From positions 1,759,001-1,823,000 of the forward strand of contig NZ_JQLN01000005.1 in NCBI RefSeq assembly GCF_000744225.1: a stretch of DNA of 64,000 bases, in the 5' to 3' direction. Shown here piece after piece: positions 15,341 through 23,945 of the stretch. The DNA comes from Kitasatospora mediocidica KCTC 9733 (GTDB lineage Bacteria; Actinomycetota; Actinomycetes; Streptomycetales; Streptomycetaceae). Both the position numbers and the translations under genes were made by a program. The notes below the pieces were generated by a model. The model was given only the letters and a program-made list of their open reading frames with translations. It searched no databases and had not been told where the DNA came from. Within the stretch, counting starts at the first letter, position 1, and each line of letters starts with the position of its first letter.

Positions 15341-17745
15341 GCGCGCTCGGCAAGGTCGTACGCTCCGGCGTGGGCCGACGTCGGGTCCAGACCCTCGTCA
15401 TGGCTTTGACGACGTTCACCGCGGTGCTGTCATCCGTACTCTCCCTCGGCCTGCTGACCGCCGTGCAGGCCCCGTTCGAGCACGCTTTCACCACCCGGGA
15501 CGGAGCGCACCTGGCGGTCCAGTTCGACGGTTCGAAGGTCACGGCCGTGCAGACCACCGCCACCGCGCACGTCGCCGGTGTCACCGAGGCGGCCGGGCCG
15601 TACCCGATCGCCGCCGCCCTGGACACGACCGTCGGCACCGACTGCCCCAAGACCGACTGGGCCGGTCACGACAACCATCCGATCACCGTCACCACCCGCC
15701 CCGACCTGGGTAGCACCTCCGGGATGGACCAGCTGGTGCTGACCCAGGGGCGCTGGCCGACCAGTCCGGGCGAGATCGCCCTCCCGGCCAACAACTATGC
15801 CGACGCCTGCTTCGGCTCTTCGGTGGTGTTCTCCTCCCTGCCGGGCAAGCCGTCGTTCAAGGTCGTCGGCTTCGCCGACTCGGTGACCAACAGCGCGACC
15901 GGCTTCGCCACCGCCGACGGTTTCGCGCGGCTGACCACTGCCGGGGCCACAACCGACGAGCAGATGCTCTACCGGTTCGCCAGGGCCGGGACCGACGCCG
16001 ACATCGCCACCGACAAGCAGGCGGTGGCCGCCGCCGTGCCGGCCGGCGCGGTCGAGGACGGACAGTCGTATCTGACCGCGGAACAGCAGGCGACCGGCAA
16101 CGCCAAGGCCTTCGTGCCGTTCCTGATCGCCTTCGGGATCCTCGGGCTGGTCCTGTCCGTGCTGATCATCGCGATCGTGGTCAGCGGCGCGGTGGCCTCG
16201 GGAATCCGGCGTATCGGGATTCTGAAGTCGTTGGGCTTCACGCCTTCGCAGGTGGCCCGCGCCTACACCGCGCAGGCCATGATCCCGGCGACACTCGGCG
16301 TGGTGCTCGGCACGGTCTTCGGCAATCTCGCGGCCGGGCCGATCCTGAACGGGGCATCCGAGCAGCTCGGCGCGGCCAGTGCCACGATTCCGTTCTGGGT
16401 CAGCGCCGTGGTGTCGCTGGGCACCCTGCTGATCGTCGGCGTCACGGCTTCGATCCCGGCGTTGCGGGCCGGCCGGATGCCGGCGGTGCAGGCTCTGGTG
16501 GTCAGCCGCGCCCCGAAGGCCGGGCGCGGTCAGACTGCGCAGCGTCTGGCCTCGCGGCTGCCGCTGCCCCGGGCCATGTCGCTGGGGCTGGCCCAGCCCT
16601 TCGCCCGCCCGGCCCGGGCCGTACTGGTCGGCGCGGCGGTGCTGCTCGGCACGGTCAGCGTCACCTTCGCGGTGGGGTTGGGGACCGCGTTCAGCAAGTA
16701 CCAGGCCACTACGATGAGTTCGGGCTTCAACGTCGCGTCGGACATCGTGATACCCACAGCCGACGTGGGCGCGCCGTGGGGTCTCTACGGCCCCAACGAC
16801 CCGCGCCACGCGTACCTGGATGCCACCAAGGTGGCCGCCGCGCTCGCCAAGGTCCCGGGCACGAAGGCCGCGTTCGGCTGGGGCGACAGCGGCGCGACCT
16901 TGGTCGGCGCGCCGATCGGCGGCGAACCGCCGGTCCTGTACACGGTCAGCGGCGACTTCTCCTGGACGAACATGCAGCTGCTGTCCGGCCGTTGGTACTC
17001 GGCGCCCGGAGAGGCCGTGGTCGGTGACAAGCTGGCCTCGGCGGTGGGGATCCGTGTCGGTGACGACGTCACCGTGGTGCAGCAGAACAAGCAAGTGTCA
17101 CTGAAGGTCGTCGGCATCAACTTCGACACCCATGGATCCGACTACACGGCCATGACGGATGCGGCCACCTTCACCGCCGCAGGACTGACCCCGCGCATCG
17201 ACCAGTTCAACGTCGAGCTGGCCTCGAACGCCAACGGAACGGACTGGTCCACCGCAGCCACCGCCGCGCTGACCCCGCTGAACGCCTCGGTCCAGTCGAA
17301 CTCGTCCGACACGAACCTCCTGGTGATCATCATGGGCACCCTGGTGGCGATGTTCACGCTGATGTTGACCGTGGTCGCCGCGCTCGGGGTGCTGAGCATG
17401 GTTGTGCAGGACACCCGGGAGCGGGTCCACGACCTGGGGATCTTCAAGGCCCTCGGGATGACGCCCAGACAGACCGTCGCGATGGTGCTGACCTCGGTGG
17501 CACTCACCGGCCTGATCGCCGGACTCGTCGGGGTACCGCTCGGGGTCGTGGTGGAGAAGGCGACCCAGGCTCCGATGGGGCACGCGATCGGCCGGCACCT
17601 GCCACCGAGCGTGACTCACGTCTACACCGCCGGGCTGCTCCTTCCGCTGCTGGCCGCCGGGGTCGTGATCGCCCTGCTCGGGGCACTGCTGCCAGCCGGC
17701 TGGGCGGCACGCTCACGGACCGCCACCGCGCTGCGGGCCGAGTAG
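15337..17745 (+). CDS. FtsX-like ABC transporter permease, duplicated
   Basis: An 802-residue permease with an N-terminal helix, a large extracellular domain, three helices (about residues 262-390), a second extracellular domain and a last set of three helices, i.e. two FtsX domains in one chain. Each domain has the typical KSLGFTPSQVARAYTAQAM / KALGMTPRQTVAMVLTSVA coupling helix. Such permeases with one ATPase export or extract peptides and lipids and often confer resistance to antimicrobial peptides. GTG start overlapping the ATPase stop. Confidence 0.92.
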   Translation: MSALGKVVRSGVGRRRVQTLVMALTTFTAVLSSVLSLGLLTAVQAPFEHAFTTRDGAHLAVQFDGSKVTAVQTTATAHVAGVTEAAGPYPIAAALDTTVGTDCPKTDWAGHDNHPITVTTRPDLGSTSGMDQLVLTQGRWPTSPGEIALPANNYADACFGSSVVFSSLPGKPSFKVVGFADSVTNSATGFATADGFARLTTAGATTDEQMLYRFARAGTDADIATDKQAVAAAVPAGAVEDGQSYLTAEQQATGNAKAFVPFLIAFGILGLVLSVLIIAIVVSGAVASGIRRIGILKSLGFTPSQVARAYTAQAMIPATLGVVLGTVFGNLAAGPILNGASEQLGAASATIPFWVSAVVSLGTLLIVGVTASIPALRAGRMPAVQALVVSRAPKAGRGQTAQRLASRLPLPRAMSLGLAQPFARPARAVLVGAAVLLGTVSVTFAVGLGTAFSKYQATTMSSGFNVASDIVIPTADVGAPWGLYGPNDPRHAYLDATKVAAALAKVPGTKAAFGWGDSGATLVGAPIGGEPPVLYTVSGDFSWTNMQLLSGRWYSAPGEAVVGDKLASAVGIRVGDDVTVVQQNKQVSLKVVGINFDTHGSDYTAMTDAATFTAAGLTPRIDQFNVELASNANGTDWSTAATAALTPLNASVQSNSSDTNLLVIIMGTLVAMFTLMLTVVAALGVLSMVVQDTRERVHDLGIFKALGMTPRQTVAMVLTSVALTGLIAGLVGVPLGVVVEKATQAPMGHAIGRHLPPSVTHVYTAGLLLPLLAAGVVIALLGALLPAGWAARSRTATALRAE

Positions 17746-17808
17746 GGCCGAGCAGGACCGAGTAGGACCGAGTAGGGCCGAGTAGGACCGAGCAGACCGA
17801 GCAGGGCC
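17736..17808 (+). repeat. Tandem 10 bp repeat at the end of the permease gene
   Basis: About seven imperfect copies of the decamer GRCCGAGTAG/GRCCGAGCAG run from the last codons of the permease through its TAG stop and beyond. Because each GAGTAG unit carries a TAG, the tract contains repeated in-frame or near-frame stops. It looks like slippage-prone low-complexity DNA; any function is unproven. Confidence 0.7.
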
Positions 17809-17866
17809 GCCGGTCGCCGCAGCAAAAGCGGCGGTGCTGGGCACTGCACGGCGCGGCAAGGACGCC

Positions 17867-17908
17867 AATGCCGACCTCCCCTGGTTGATCCCCCGGGAGG
17901 TCGGCATT
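17867..17908. terminator. Strong stem-loop terminator
   Basis: AATGCCGACCTCCC (17867-17880) and GGGAGGTCGGCATT (17895-17908) form a perfect 14 bp stem with a 14 nt loop between the permease gene and the convergent marR gene. There is no U-tract, as is usual in streptomycetes; it probably serves both strands. Confidence 0.8.
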
Positions 17909-18031
17909 CCGGTATGGGCCCGAAGAGTTCACCCACAGTCGGCCTAATGCGCGCGGCCCGGGTCTTCGTCAAGCGCCTGGACAACGAGGGCCCGCTGCCC
18001 AGGTGACCAGGGTCGCCGCAGAACTTTGGGG

Positions 18032-18484
18032 CTACTCCTCGACCGGCAGGCCGGCCTCGCGGGCGAGTACGCCCAGGGCCCGGCGCAGCGACTCGCGCTC
18101 GGCGAGGGAGAGAGCGGCGGCCAACTCGGCGTCGATGGCGTGCGCCTGGGCGGCGCACTCGTGCAACAGGGCGCGGCCGTCCTCGGTGAGGGCGAGCATC
18201 TGGCGGCGGCGGTCGGCGGGGTCGCGCTCGCGCACCACCGCGCCCAGCGCCTCCAGCTGGTCGGCCATGCTCACCACCAGACTCGGCGCCACGCCCATCG
18301 CCTGCGCCAGCTCCAGCTGCGAGGAGGCCGCGCCCGCGTCGAGGGCGGCCAGCAGGGCGACGTGCTTCGGCTTGAGTCCGTGGTCCTCGATCGCGGCCGT
18401 GAAGCGGGTGGTGGCGATGGTGCCCAGGGTGCCGAGGCGGAAGGACAACGAGGAGGTCAGCGAAAGAGGGTTGACAGCGCTCAT
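18032..18484 (-). CDS. MarR-family transcriptional regulator
   Basis: A 150-residue winged-helix protein with the MarR pattern: an N-terminal dimerisation helix, KHVALLAALDAGAASSQLELAQAMGVAPSL (helix 2 to recognition helix), then the wing VVRERDPADRRRQMLALTEDGR with the conserved D-x-R-R-R. It is divergent from two small membrane-protein genes and probably represses them at the palindrome between the genes. Confidence 0.92.
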   Translation of the reverse strand: MSAVNPLSLTSSLSFRLGTLGTIATTRFTAAIEDHGLKPKHVALLAALDAGAASSQLELAQAMGVAPSLVVSMADQLEALGAVVRERDPADRRRQMLALTEDGRALLHECAAQAHAIDAELAAALSLAERESLRRALGVLAREAGLPVEE

Positions 18485-18504
18485 GGCACCGATACTATCT
18501 CTAT

Positions 18505-18515
18505 TGAATCATTCA
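18505..18515. promoter_or_regulatory. Candidate MarR operator
   Basis: TGAAT-C-ATTCA is a perfect 11 bp palindrome in the 60 bp AT-rich gap between the divergent marR gene and the membrane-protein operon. A second palindrome (TTCGAA) lies 4 bp further on. Both would overlap any promoter in this short region. Confidence 0.6.
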
Positions 18516-18544
18516 TAGTTCGAATCGTTTGAGGTGTGTTTGAT

Positions 18545-18934
18545 ATGGGTGGGACTGGAACGGGCGCGCTGTCGAAGCCGCTGGTGATCGCTAATGCCGC
18601 TGCGGCGGTGCTCTCGATGGCCTCCTGTGCGGCCGGGTTGATCAACCCGGGGATCGGGCTGCCGAAGGAGGAGCCGGTGACCGGGGGCGTGCGGTTCTAC
18701 GCTGAGGCGTACGCCGCCCGGGCGCTGCCGTTGGGGGCGGTGCTGTTGCGCCAACTGGCGCGCGGGCGTGGTGGATCGGCGCTGTCGGCGGTGCTGCTGC
18801 TCGCGGGTGCGGTTCAGGCGGGGGATGCCGCGATCGGGGTGCGCACCCGCAATCCGGGGATGGCGCTCGGAGCCGGCGCGCTGGCGCTGCTGCACCTGGA
18901 GACGGCGCGGCGGGTTGCCGGGGGTGCGCGGTGA
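18545..18934 (+). CDS. Small membrane protein, DUF4267-like
   Basis: A 129-residue protein with four hydrophobic segments and the conserved-looking loop GGVRFYAEAYAARALPLG, which resembles DUF4267 proteins. The ATG at 18545 follows a TGAGG site by about 10 bp; a GTG 9 bp upstream is an alternative. It overlaps the next gene by GTGA and is divergent from marR, so the two membrane proteins form a MarR-controlled operon. Function unknown. Confidence 0.75.
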   Translation: MGGTGTGALSKPLVIANAAAAVLSMASCAAGLINPGIGLPKEEPVTGGVRFYAEAYAARALPLGAVLLRQLARGRGGSALSAVLLLAGAVQAGDAAIGVRTRNPGMALGAGALALLHLETARRVAGGAR

Positions 18935-19266
18935 CCGAGGCGCTGCGTTTGGCGGACGACTTGCTCGCCTTTCTGCTCGAACTCGCCGTCTACGCCGTCG
19001 CCGTGCGGTTCGGGCTCACCCGGCGGGTGGCTCGGCCGGGTCGCTGGGCACTCGCCCTCGTCCTGCTGGTCGGGTACGTCGTGGTCTGGGCAGTGTTCGG
19101 CGCGCCGGGTGCGACAGTGCCGCTGCACGGCGTGGCCCGGGCGGCGCTGGACCTGGTCTGGTTCGGCAGTGCCGCCGTCCTGCTCTGGGCAATGAGCCTG
19201 CGCCGCACCGCGGTTGTCTTCGTGGTGGCCTACCTGCTGACCACTGTGGTGCACCTGATGCTGTGA
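18931..19266 (+). CDS. YrdB-like (DUF2568) membrane protein
   Basis: A 111-residue protein with four hydrophobic helices. The segments LLAFLLELAVYAVAVRFGL, VVWAVFGAPGATV and ALDLVWFGSAAVLLWA follow the pattern of YrdB/DUF2568 membrane proteins. It overlaps the preceding gene. Function of the family is not known. Confidence 0.75.
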   Translation: MTEALRLADDLLAFLLELAVYAVAVRFGLTRRVARPGRWALALVLLVGYVVVWAVFGAPGATVPLHGVARAALDLVWFGSAAVLLWAMSLRRTAVVFVVAYLLTTVVHLML

Positions 19267-19390
19267 CAGGGAGGGGCAGTTCGGCAGCCCAAGTCGACCC
19301 AGTACGAGGATGCTTCGCCCGCACGCCCAGCCGCACGCCCAGCCGGGAGCCCAACACCGGGCGCTGATCCGAACGATCGACCAGACGGCC

Positions 19391-20161
19391 CTAACCGGAG
19401 ACCTTTGCCCAGACGACGGCCTCGGCCATCTCCCCGGTGTTGTAGTCGTTGCTTGTGTCCGTGATCGTCAGCACGGCGATCCGTCCCTCGTGCGTGTGGT
19501 CGCAGAACACCGTCCCCTTCTTCACCGCGATGGTCCCGATGCCCTTGGTGGCGATCAGGTCGGCGCACTCCTGCCTGGTGGGCATCCTGGTCGTGTCGGT
19601 CCACATGGCGAGCGGTGTCGGGTTGTAGCCCGTGTAGTCGTCGCCCGTGATGCGTGGCGGGTCGGCGAAACTCAGGGTGAGGTCGCGCAGATAGGAGTTG
19701 TCCCTGCCCGGCGGAACCAGGTCGAGCCGCGGTCCCGACTCGGCGATGCGCACCTGCCCCTGGAACTGGATCGTGTCCGAGTCGGGGCTCAGTGACGCCA
19801 CTGGCGCCGGGACGGCGGGCCGGCTGGGCGACCTGGCCGGCGTCGGTGACGCGGCCGGCGCGGACGTGTCCGCCGCGGGAGCGCCGGCGGCGGAGGTGCC
19901 CGTTACCTGCCCGGTGTCACGGGTGCGCCCGTTGCCGGAGAGTTCGACCGCGACCACCACGGTCGTGCCGATCAGCACCAGGGCGGCGGCGATGCCCACG
20001 GTGGTCCGCCAGCGGCGTCCGGTGCTCTCCGGCGGGGCGGGCGCCAGGATGAAGGTGTTGTGCTGGGTGTTGTGGCTCCCGGCCTGGGCACCGGTGGGCC
20101 CGCCGAAGGTGCTCCCCGACACTCCGTCCCCACCCGGGGAGTGGGGCGTCGGATCGTTCAT
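19391..20161 (-). CDS. Single-pass membrane protein with N-terminal amyloid-like motif
   Basis: A 256-residue protein. Residues about 18-37 contain TFGGPTGAQAGSHNTQ followed by HNTF, which matches the motif at the C-terminus of the upstream partner. A positively charged stretch (GRRWRTT, 48-54) precedes one transmembrane helix (54-73), so the motif should face the cytoplasm. Then comes an Ala/Pro/Ser/Thr-rich linker and a C-terminal beta-rich domain (about 128-256), predicted outside. The Q-x-G-S-x-N core resembles RHIM/BASS-type bacterial amyloid signalling motifs. Translationally coupled to the gene upstream by ATGA. Confidence 0.75.
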   Translation of the reverse strand: MNDPTPHSPGGDGVSGSTFGGPTGAQAGSHNTQHNTFILAPAPPESTGRRWRTTVGIAAALVLIGTTVVVAVELSGNGRTRDTGQVTGTSAAGAPAADTSAPAASPTPARSPSRPAVPAPVASLSPDSDTIQFQGQVRIAESGPRLDLVPPGRDNSYLRDLTLSFADPPRITGDDYTGYNPTPLAMWTDTTRMPTRQECADLIATKGIGTIAVKKGTVFCDHTHEGRIAVLTITDTSNDYNTGEMAEAVVWAKVSG

Positions 20162-20595
20162 GCCCGCGGCCCGAAGTGGTTCTCCTGCCGGTTGTTGCTG
20201 CCGAACTGCAGGGCCGTGGGCCCGGAGAAGGTGTTACCGGTCAGCGTGGTTCCGCCGGCCTGGCCGCCCCCCTGCTCGGCGGCGGCCTGATACCGGGTCA
20301 CCGCCTGCTGCAGGGCCTCGGCGAAGCCGGGATCGCGCTGGACCGCGTCCTGCAAGCTGAACTGCAGCCACTGGCGCGTGTCGTTCGTGGGCTCCGACTG
20401 CCCCGCCTCGGCATCCTCGGTCAGCCGCGCCAGCGCGCGGTCCTCGCCGAGCTTGCGGCTGACCACGTCGTGCAGGTGGTCCATCGCGGCATCCAGCCCG
20501 TGGTCCACTTCCGCGTCTACCCGCCCCGCCACCCGCTTTGCCTTGCGGGCCGCCCACGCGACCATGCAGGCGACCGCGACCTCAATGCCGGTCAT
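20158..20595 (-). CDS. Helical protein with C-terminal amyloid-like motif
   Basis: A 145-residue protein: a short hydrophobic N-terminus (EVAVACMVAWAARK), a helical charged body (about 20-105), and a C-terminal motif at about 122-141 containing TFSGPTALQFGSNNRQ, nearly the same as the N-terminal motif of the next gene (shared T-F-x-G-P-T-x-x-Q-x-G-S-x-N-x-Q-x-N-x-F). Adjacent genes sharing such a motif are the arrangement described for amyloid-signalling receptor/effector pairs in filamentous actinobacteria. No enzymatic domain is recognisable. Confidence 0.7.
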   Translation of the reverse strand: MTGIEVAVACMVAWAARKAKRVAGRVDAEVDHGLDAAMDHLHDVVSRKLGEDRALARLTEDAEAGQSEPTNDTRQWLQFSLQDAVQRDPGFAEALQQAVTRYQAAAEQGGGQAGGTTLTGNTFSGPTALQFGSNNRQENHFGPRA

Positions 20596-20631
20596 CGAGA
20601 CCCCCCAATAGATCTGACAGACAGCCAGAGA

Positions 20632-20868
20632 TTACCGTCCGCCCTTCTCCATTGTCAGCAAAGGGAAATGACTGGCAGTCACGTCGCAGCCAGACTGGTG
20701 GACCGTGCGAGCGGGAGCAGGGCGATACCGTAGAGGGCGGCGCCGAGGGACCTGACGGTGGTCCCGCCGCCGGCCACAACGCCTGTTGCCGACCGGTGGG
20801 AACGGCCGCAACCGTTCCCACTCGGCATCCGTCAAACCGCCCCGCCCCATGCCCGGTCCAACGACCAA
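20632..20868 (-). pseudogene. IS5-family transposase fragment
   Basis: The first 40 or so codons read LTDAEWERLRPFPPVGNRR then RRDHRQV, the conserved N-terminus of IS5-family (DDE) transposases; after that the similarity stops and the frame runs into unrelated sequence. No terminal inverted repeats were found nearby. It fills most of the gap between the beta-helix gene and the amyloid-motif pair and is not functional. Confidence 0.6.
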
Positions 20869-20942
20869 GGCGGGTGATCGTCACATGATCGGGCGGACAG
20901 CTCCTCGTTGGCGGCCGGCGCTCTCGGGTGGTGCGTGGTGGG

Positions 20943-23258
20943 TCAGCCGATCTGGTAGCCGCTCTCGTCGACCACCAGGTCGATCGGGCTCCAGCCGCCG
21001 TTGTAGATGGAGACCTCGCCGTTGCTGTTCGGCTGGACCACCACCTGGTTGGGGATGGTCTCGCCGGCCACCCAGTTGAGGTTGGAGGCCACCGGGCGGT
21101 TGGTGCCCTGCGGGTACACGGTCAGGAAGCCCGGGGCCGCCGTGTCGGTCACCGTGACATTCAGGGTGACGGCCGTGCTGTTCTCCAGGCCGCAGGTCAC
21201 ACACAGGTCCAGGGTCTGGCCGGGGCCGATCTGCTGCGGCGCGACCCACTCGCCCGAGCCGCCGGCGACATAGCCGGTCCGGGTGTCGGCCACACGCTGT
21301 GGGGCCTGGGCGTGGTAGGTGCCACCGCCGTTGACGAAGTAGCCGGCCAGGTCGGCGACGACGTGGACCGAACCGATGCCGCCCCCGGCGTAGAGCGAGA
21401 CCTTGCCGTCGACCACCGGGACGGTGACCAGGTTCGGAATGGTCTGTCCCGGGGCCCAGTTGAGGTTGGAGGCGGTCGGACGGTTGGTGCCGTGCGGGTA
21501 GGCGGTCAGGTAGCCGTAGTCGGTCGGCCCGGTGACGGTGACGTTGAGGGTCACCGCCGAGACGCCGCTGGCCGGGACGCCGTCGACGCCCGCGACCTGC
21601 AGGTCGATCTGGTTGCCCTGCTGCAGCGCGCCCAGGCCGTTGCGGGTGTCCAGCAGGCGTACCGGGGCGGTGGACTTGTAGCTGCTGCCCGAGGTGGAGT
21701 AGTAGCCGAACAGATCGGCGACCAGGTTCACCGTGCCGGCGCTGCTGTTGTGGAACGAGACCTTGCCGTCCTTGACCTGTACGGTCACCAGGTTCGGAAT
21801 CGTTTCGCCGGAGGTCCAGTTGAGGTTGGACGCCACCGGCAGCTCATCGCCGTGCGGGTAGACCGTGAGGAAGCCGGCCTGGGTCGGGTCGGTGACGGTC
21901 ACGTTCATGGTGACGGCGGTGACGCCGGTGGCCGGGACGCCCGCGATACCGGTGACCGGCAGCTCGACGGTGGCGCCGGGTGCGACCGCGCCGACCGTGA
22001 CGCCGGTGCCGTTGCGGGTGTCGAGCAGGCGGACCGGGCCGAGCGGGTTGTAGTACGTACCGAAGTTCTGCAGCTCGTACGCGCCGCGGTCGCGGATGCC
22101 CTTGCCGGTACCGGTGTTGGGCGTGTACGGGTCGTCCACCGGCTGGTTGCCGGTTTCGTCGCCGGCGGTCATGCCCGGCGCGTTCTCGTCGGCGGAGTCG
22201 ACCAGCGGGGAGGCCGGCTGGCTGGGCTCCTCCGTCCAGCGCAACTCGCTGTTGCCGATGATGTCGTGCGAGCCCTGGCCGCTGGCAGTGGCGTAGTCCG
22301 CGACGGTGTTGTACTTCGTGCCGGCCCAGTTGTAGGCGGGGCTGCCGTCCTTGTCGTCGTAGACGTTGTACGCGACCTTGGTGCCGGCCGTGGCCGCCTG
22401 GTCCACCTTCAGGCCGACGAAGTTCGCCGCGGTGTCGCAGAGCTTGTTCATGTGGTTGTCGGCGTCGCCGGTCGAGATCACGTTGTTCTCGATCACGGTG
22501 CCGGTGGCCGCACCGGTGACGTCCAGGGCGTCGGAGCAGCCGCCGGACATGGTGTTGTTCACCACGACGGTGCCCGGAGCACCGTTGACGGTGAGGGCGG
22601 CCCGGCCGTCCAAGCTGAGGCCGTTCCGGATCACGTTCGTGGCGATGACCACGCCCTGGGCCCCCGGGTCCACCTGGCCGAAGGAGCCGGTGCCTCCGAG
22701 CGAGCGGTTCTGCGCGATGGTCACCGCGCTCGAGGAGCCGGTGACGTGGATCGCCGGAGCCTGGTACCAGCCCTGGACCTGGTCGCCCGAGAGAGCGATG
22801 TCCGAGGAGCCGTCGACCAGCACGTTGCCGGAGCTGCCGTTCGTCCAGAAGTCCTTGATCCGGACGTGCTGAACGCCCGAGAGCGAGAAGGCGTACGCGG
22901 TCGGCGCCTTGCTGCCGGGACTGCTGCCGACGAAGGTCGCGTTGCTGTACTCCACGCCCTTGCCGGTGAAGGTGATCGGCGCGGCGGCGGTGCCGGAGTG
23001 GGTGATGTTGACCTGCTCCGGGTAGGTGCCGGCCGCGACATGCACGGTCTGGCCGGGCTGCACGACCGCTGCGGCGGCCGAAATGGTGCAGTACGGCTGC
23101 GCCTGGCTGCCCGCACCGGAGTCGGAGCAGTTGGCGCCGGCGGTGTTGCTGACGTAGAGGTCGGTGACAGCGGCGGAGACACTCGCCTGGCCGAGGGCCG
23201 GCAGAGCGAGCGCGCCGAGTACGAGGGCGCCACTGACGGCGCCTATCCGAGTTCTGAT
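20943..23258 (-). CDS. Secreted beta-helix protein with three C-terminal surface repeats
   Basis: About 771 residues. The N-terminus is a signal peptide (RTRIGAVSGALVLGALALP then ALGQASVSAA), followed by a right-handed parallel beta-helix (about 40-360: VTIAQNRS, VVNNTMSGG, VIENNVISTG), then three repeats of about 110 residues each starting VRLLDTRNG or RVADTRTG and containing TLNVTVT and SNLNWxxGETIPN. Such repeats are common on streptomycete surface proteins. The frame reaches the signal peptide only if translation begins at ATC at 23258, which follows AGGGGGAC; the first conventional start (GTG, 23063) would remove the signal. Confidence 0.8.
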   Translation of the reverse strand: MRTRIGAVSGALVLGALALPALGQASVSAAVTDLYVSNTAGANCSDSGAGSQAQPYCTISAAAAVVQPGQTVHVAAGTYPEQVNITHSGTAAAPITFTGKGVEYSNATFVGSSPGSKAPTAYAFSLSGVQHVRIKDFWTNGSSGNVLVDGSSDIALSGDQVQGWYQAPAIHVTGSSSAVTIAQNRSLGGTGSFGQVDPGAQGVVIATNVIRNGLSLDGRAALTVNGAPGTVVVNNTMSGGCSDALDVTGAATGTVIENNVISTGDADNHMNKLCDTAANFVGLKVDQAATAGTKVAYNVYDDKDGSPAYNWAGTKYNTVADYATASGQGSHDIIGNSELRWTEEPSQPASPLVDSADENAPGMTAGDETGNQPVDDPYTPNTGTGKGIRDRGAYELQNFGTYYNPLGPVRLLDTRNGTGVTVGAVAPGATVELPVTGIAGVPATGVTAVTMNVTVTDPTQAGFLTVYPHGDELPVASNLNWTSGETIPNLVTVQVKDGKVSFHNSSAGTVNLVADLFGYYSTSGSSYKSTAPVRLLDTRNGLGALQQGNQIDLQVAGVDGVPASGVSAVTLNVTVTGPTDYGYLTAYPHGTNRPTASNLNWAPGQTIPNLVTVPVVDGKVSLYAGGGIGSVHVVADLAGYFVNGGGTYHAQAPQRVADTRTGYVAGGSGEWVAPQQIGPGQTLDLCVTCGLENSTAVTLNVTVTDTAAPGFLTVYPQGTNRPVASNLNWVAGETIPNQVVVQPNSNGEVSIYNGGWSPIDLVVDESGYQIG

Positions 23259-23430
23259 GGTGTCCCCCTGTGAGGTCCGCTTATGGCGGATGCCGTGCGC
23301 TGCCGGGCAGCGCAGGCGGATCCTCTCACGCCGATTTGCACTGGCGACTCCAGGGCCAGGGAAAGCCGAAGGCCCCGACTGCCGTGGTGGCTTGAGTTCG
23401 GGGGATCGGGTGAGGTTGTGGTTAGCCTTC

Positions 23431-23460
23431 TGGTTCTGCCCCCGTCCTGGGGCAGAACCA
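23431..23460. repeat. Perfect 12 bp hairpin next to transposase remnant
   Basis: TGGTTCTGCCCC (23431-23442) and GGGGCAGAACCA (23449-23460) form a perfect stem with a 6 nt loop, directly before the IS5-like fragment. It may be the terminator of a lost gene or the relic of an IS end. The rest of 23,259-23,430 holds nothing recognisable. Confidence 0.55.
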
Positions 23461-23467
23461 GGTAGGA

Positions 23468-23739
23468 CCGGTGGGCCGGGTCTGGCGGGACGCCGGAGTG
23501 TTCAGCACCCTGCTCGAAGCCTCATCGCCGAGGCCCCCAGAGGCGGGAAGACCGACCTGTCGCTGGTCAGCGTGGACTCCACGACCGCCCGTGCCCACCA
23601 CGACGCCGCCGGGACGCTGGTCGACGAGGAGATCATGCAGGCCCTGGAGGAGGCCGCTCGCGAGAAGGAGAAGGCCCGGCAAAAAGGGGCAGACCGCAGG
23701 AACAGAACGGACAGGACGAGCGCAGGCGCATCCGGCTGA
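23468..23739 (+). pseudogene. Frameshifted IS5-family transposase fragment
   Basis: The first part reads GRVWRDAGVFSTLLEA in one frame, then continues in another as IAEAPRGGKTDLSLVSVDST followed by TARAHHDAAG, the catalytic-Asp region of IS5-family transposases (V-D-S-T). The frame changes at about 23,520, and the gene ends early in a Lys/Arg-rich tail. The N- and C-terminal ends of the transposase are missing, so it is a relic. Confidence 0.75.
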
Positions 23740-23945
23740 GGCGCAAGGCCCACCTGACGCAGGCCCCTTACGGTCGAGGCGGGCGGCGTTGTGCTCACCC
23801 GTGATCTCGGTCCTGCGTGGAAGTGGGGACTATGGGAGTTGGCACGGGCCATGGCAGTCACGGTCCAACCGACCTCTTTGGGAGACCTGCTCGCGTCGCG
23901 CGATGCTGAGAGGATTGTCGGACCCATCATTCATACTTCACTTGC

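Noticed and set aside
15430..17094. Long minus-strand frame opposite the FtsX permease
   Set aside because: Antisense shadow of a well-supported permease with two FtsX domains and operon overlap.
15337..17745. A type I secretion or lantibiotic exporter
   Set aside because: No peptidase domain, precursor peptide or modification enzyme is nearby; the FtsX/MacB architecture with a NarL pair is a general efflux locus.
19285..19370. A dispersed repeat related to 12,365-12,410 (both contain CAGTACGAGGA)
   Set aside because: Only short patches match and the surrounding bases differ; not enough to call a repeat family without a genome search.
20928..23273. A 781-codon plus-strand reading frame opposite the beta-helix gene
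   Set aside because: It is a Val/Asp/Gly/Arg-rich antisense shadow with no domain pattern; the minus strand encodes a signal peptide, beta-helix and three clear repeats.
20632..23739. A composite transposon carrying the beta-helix gene between two IS5 copies
   Set aside because: The two fragments come from different parts of a transposase, are degenerate, and no terminal inverted repeats or target duplications were found.
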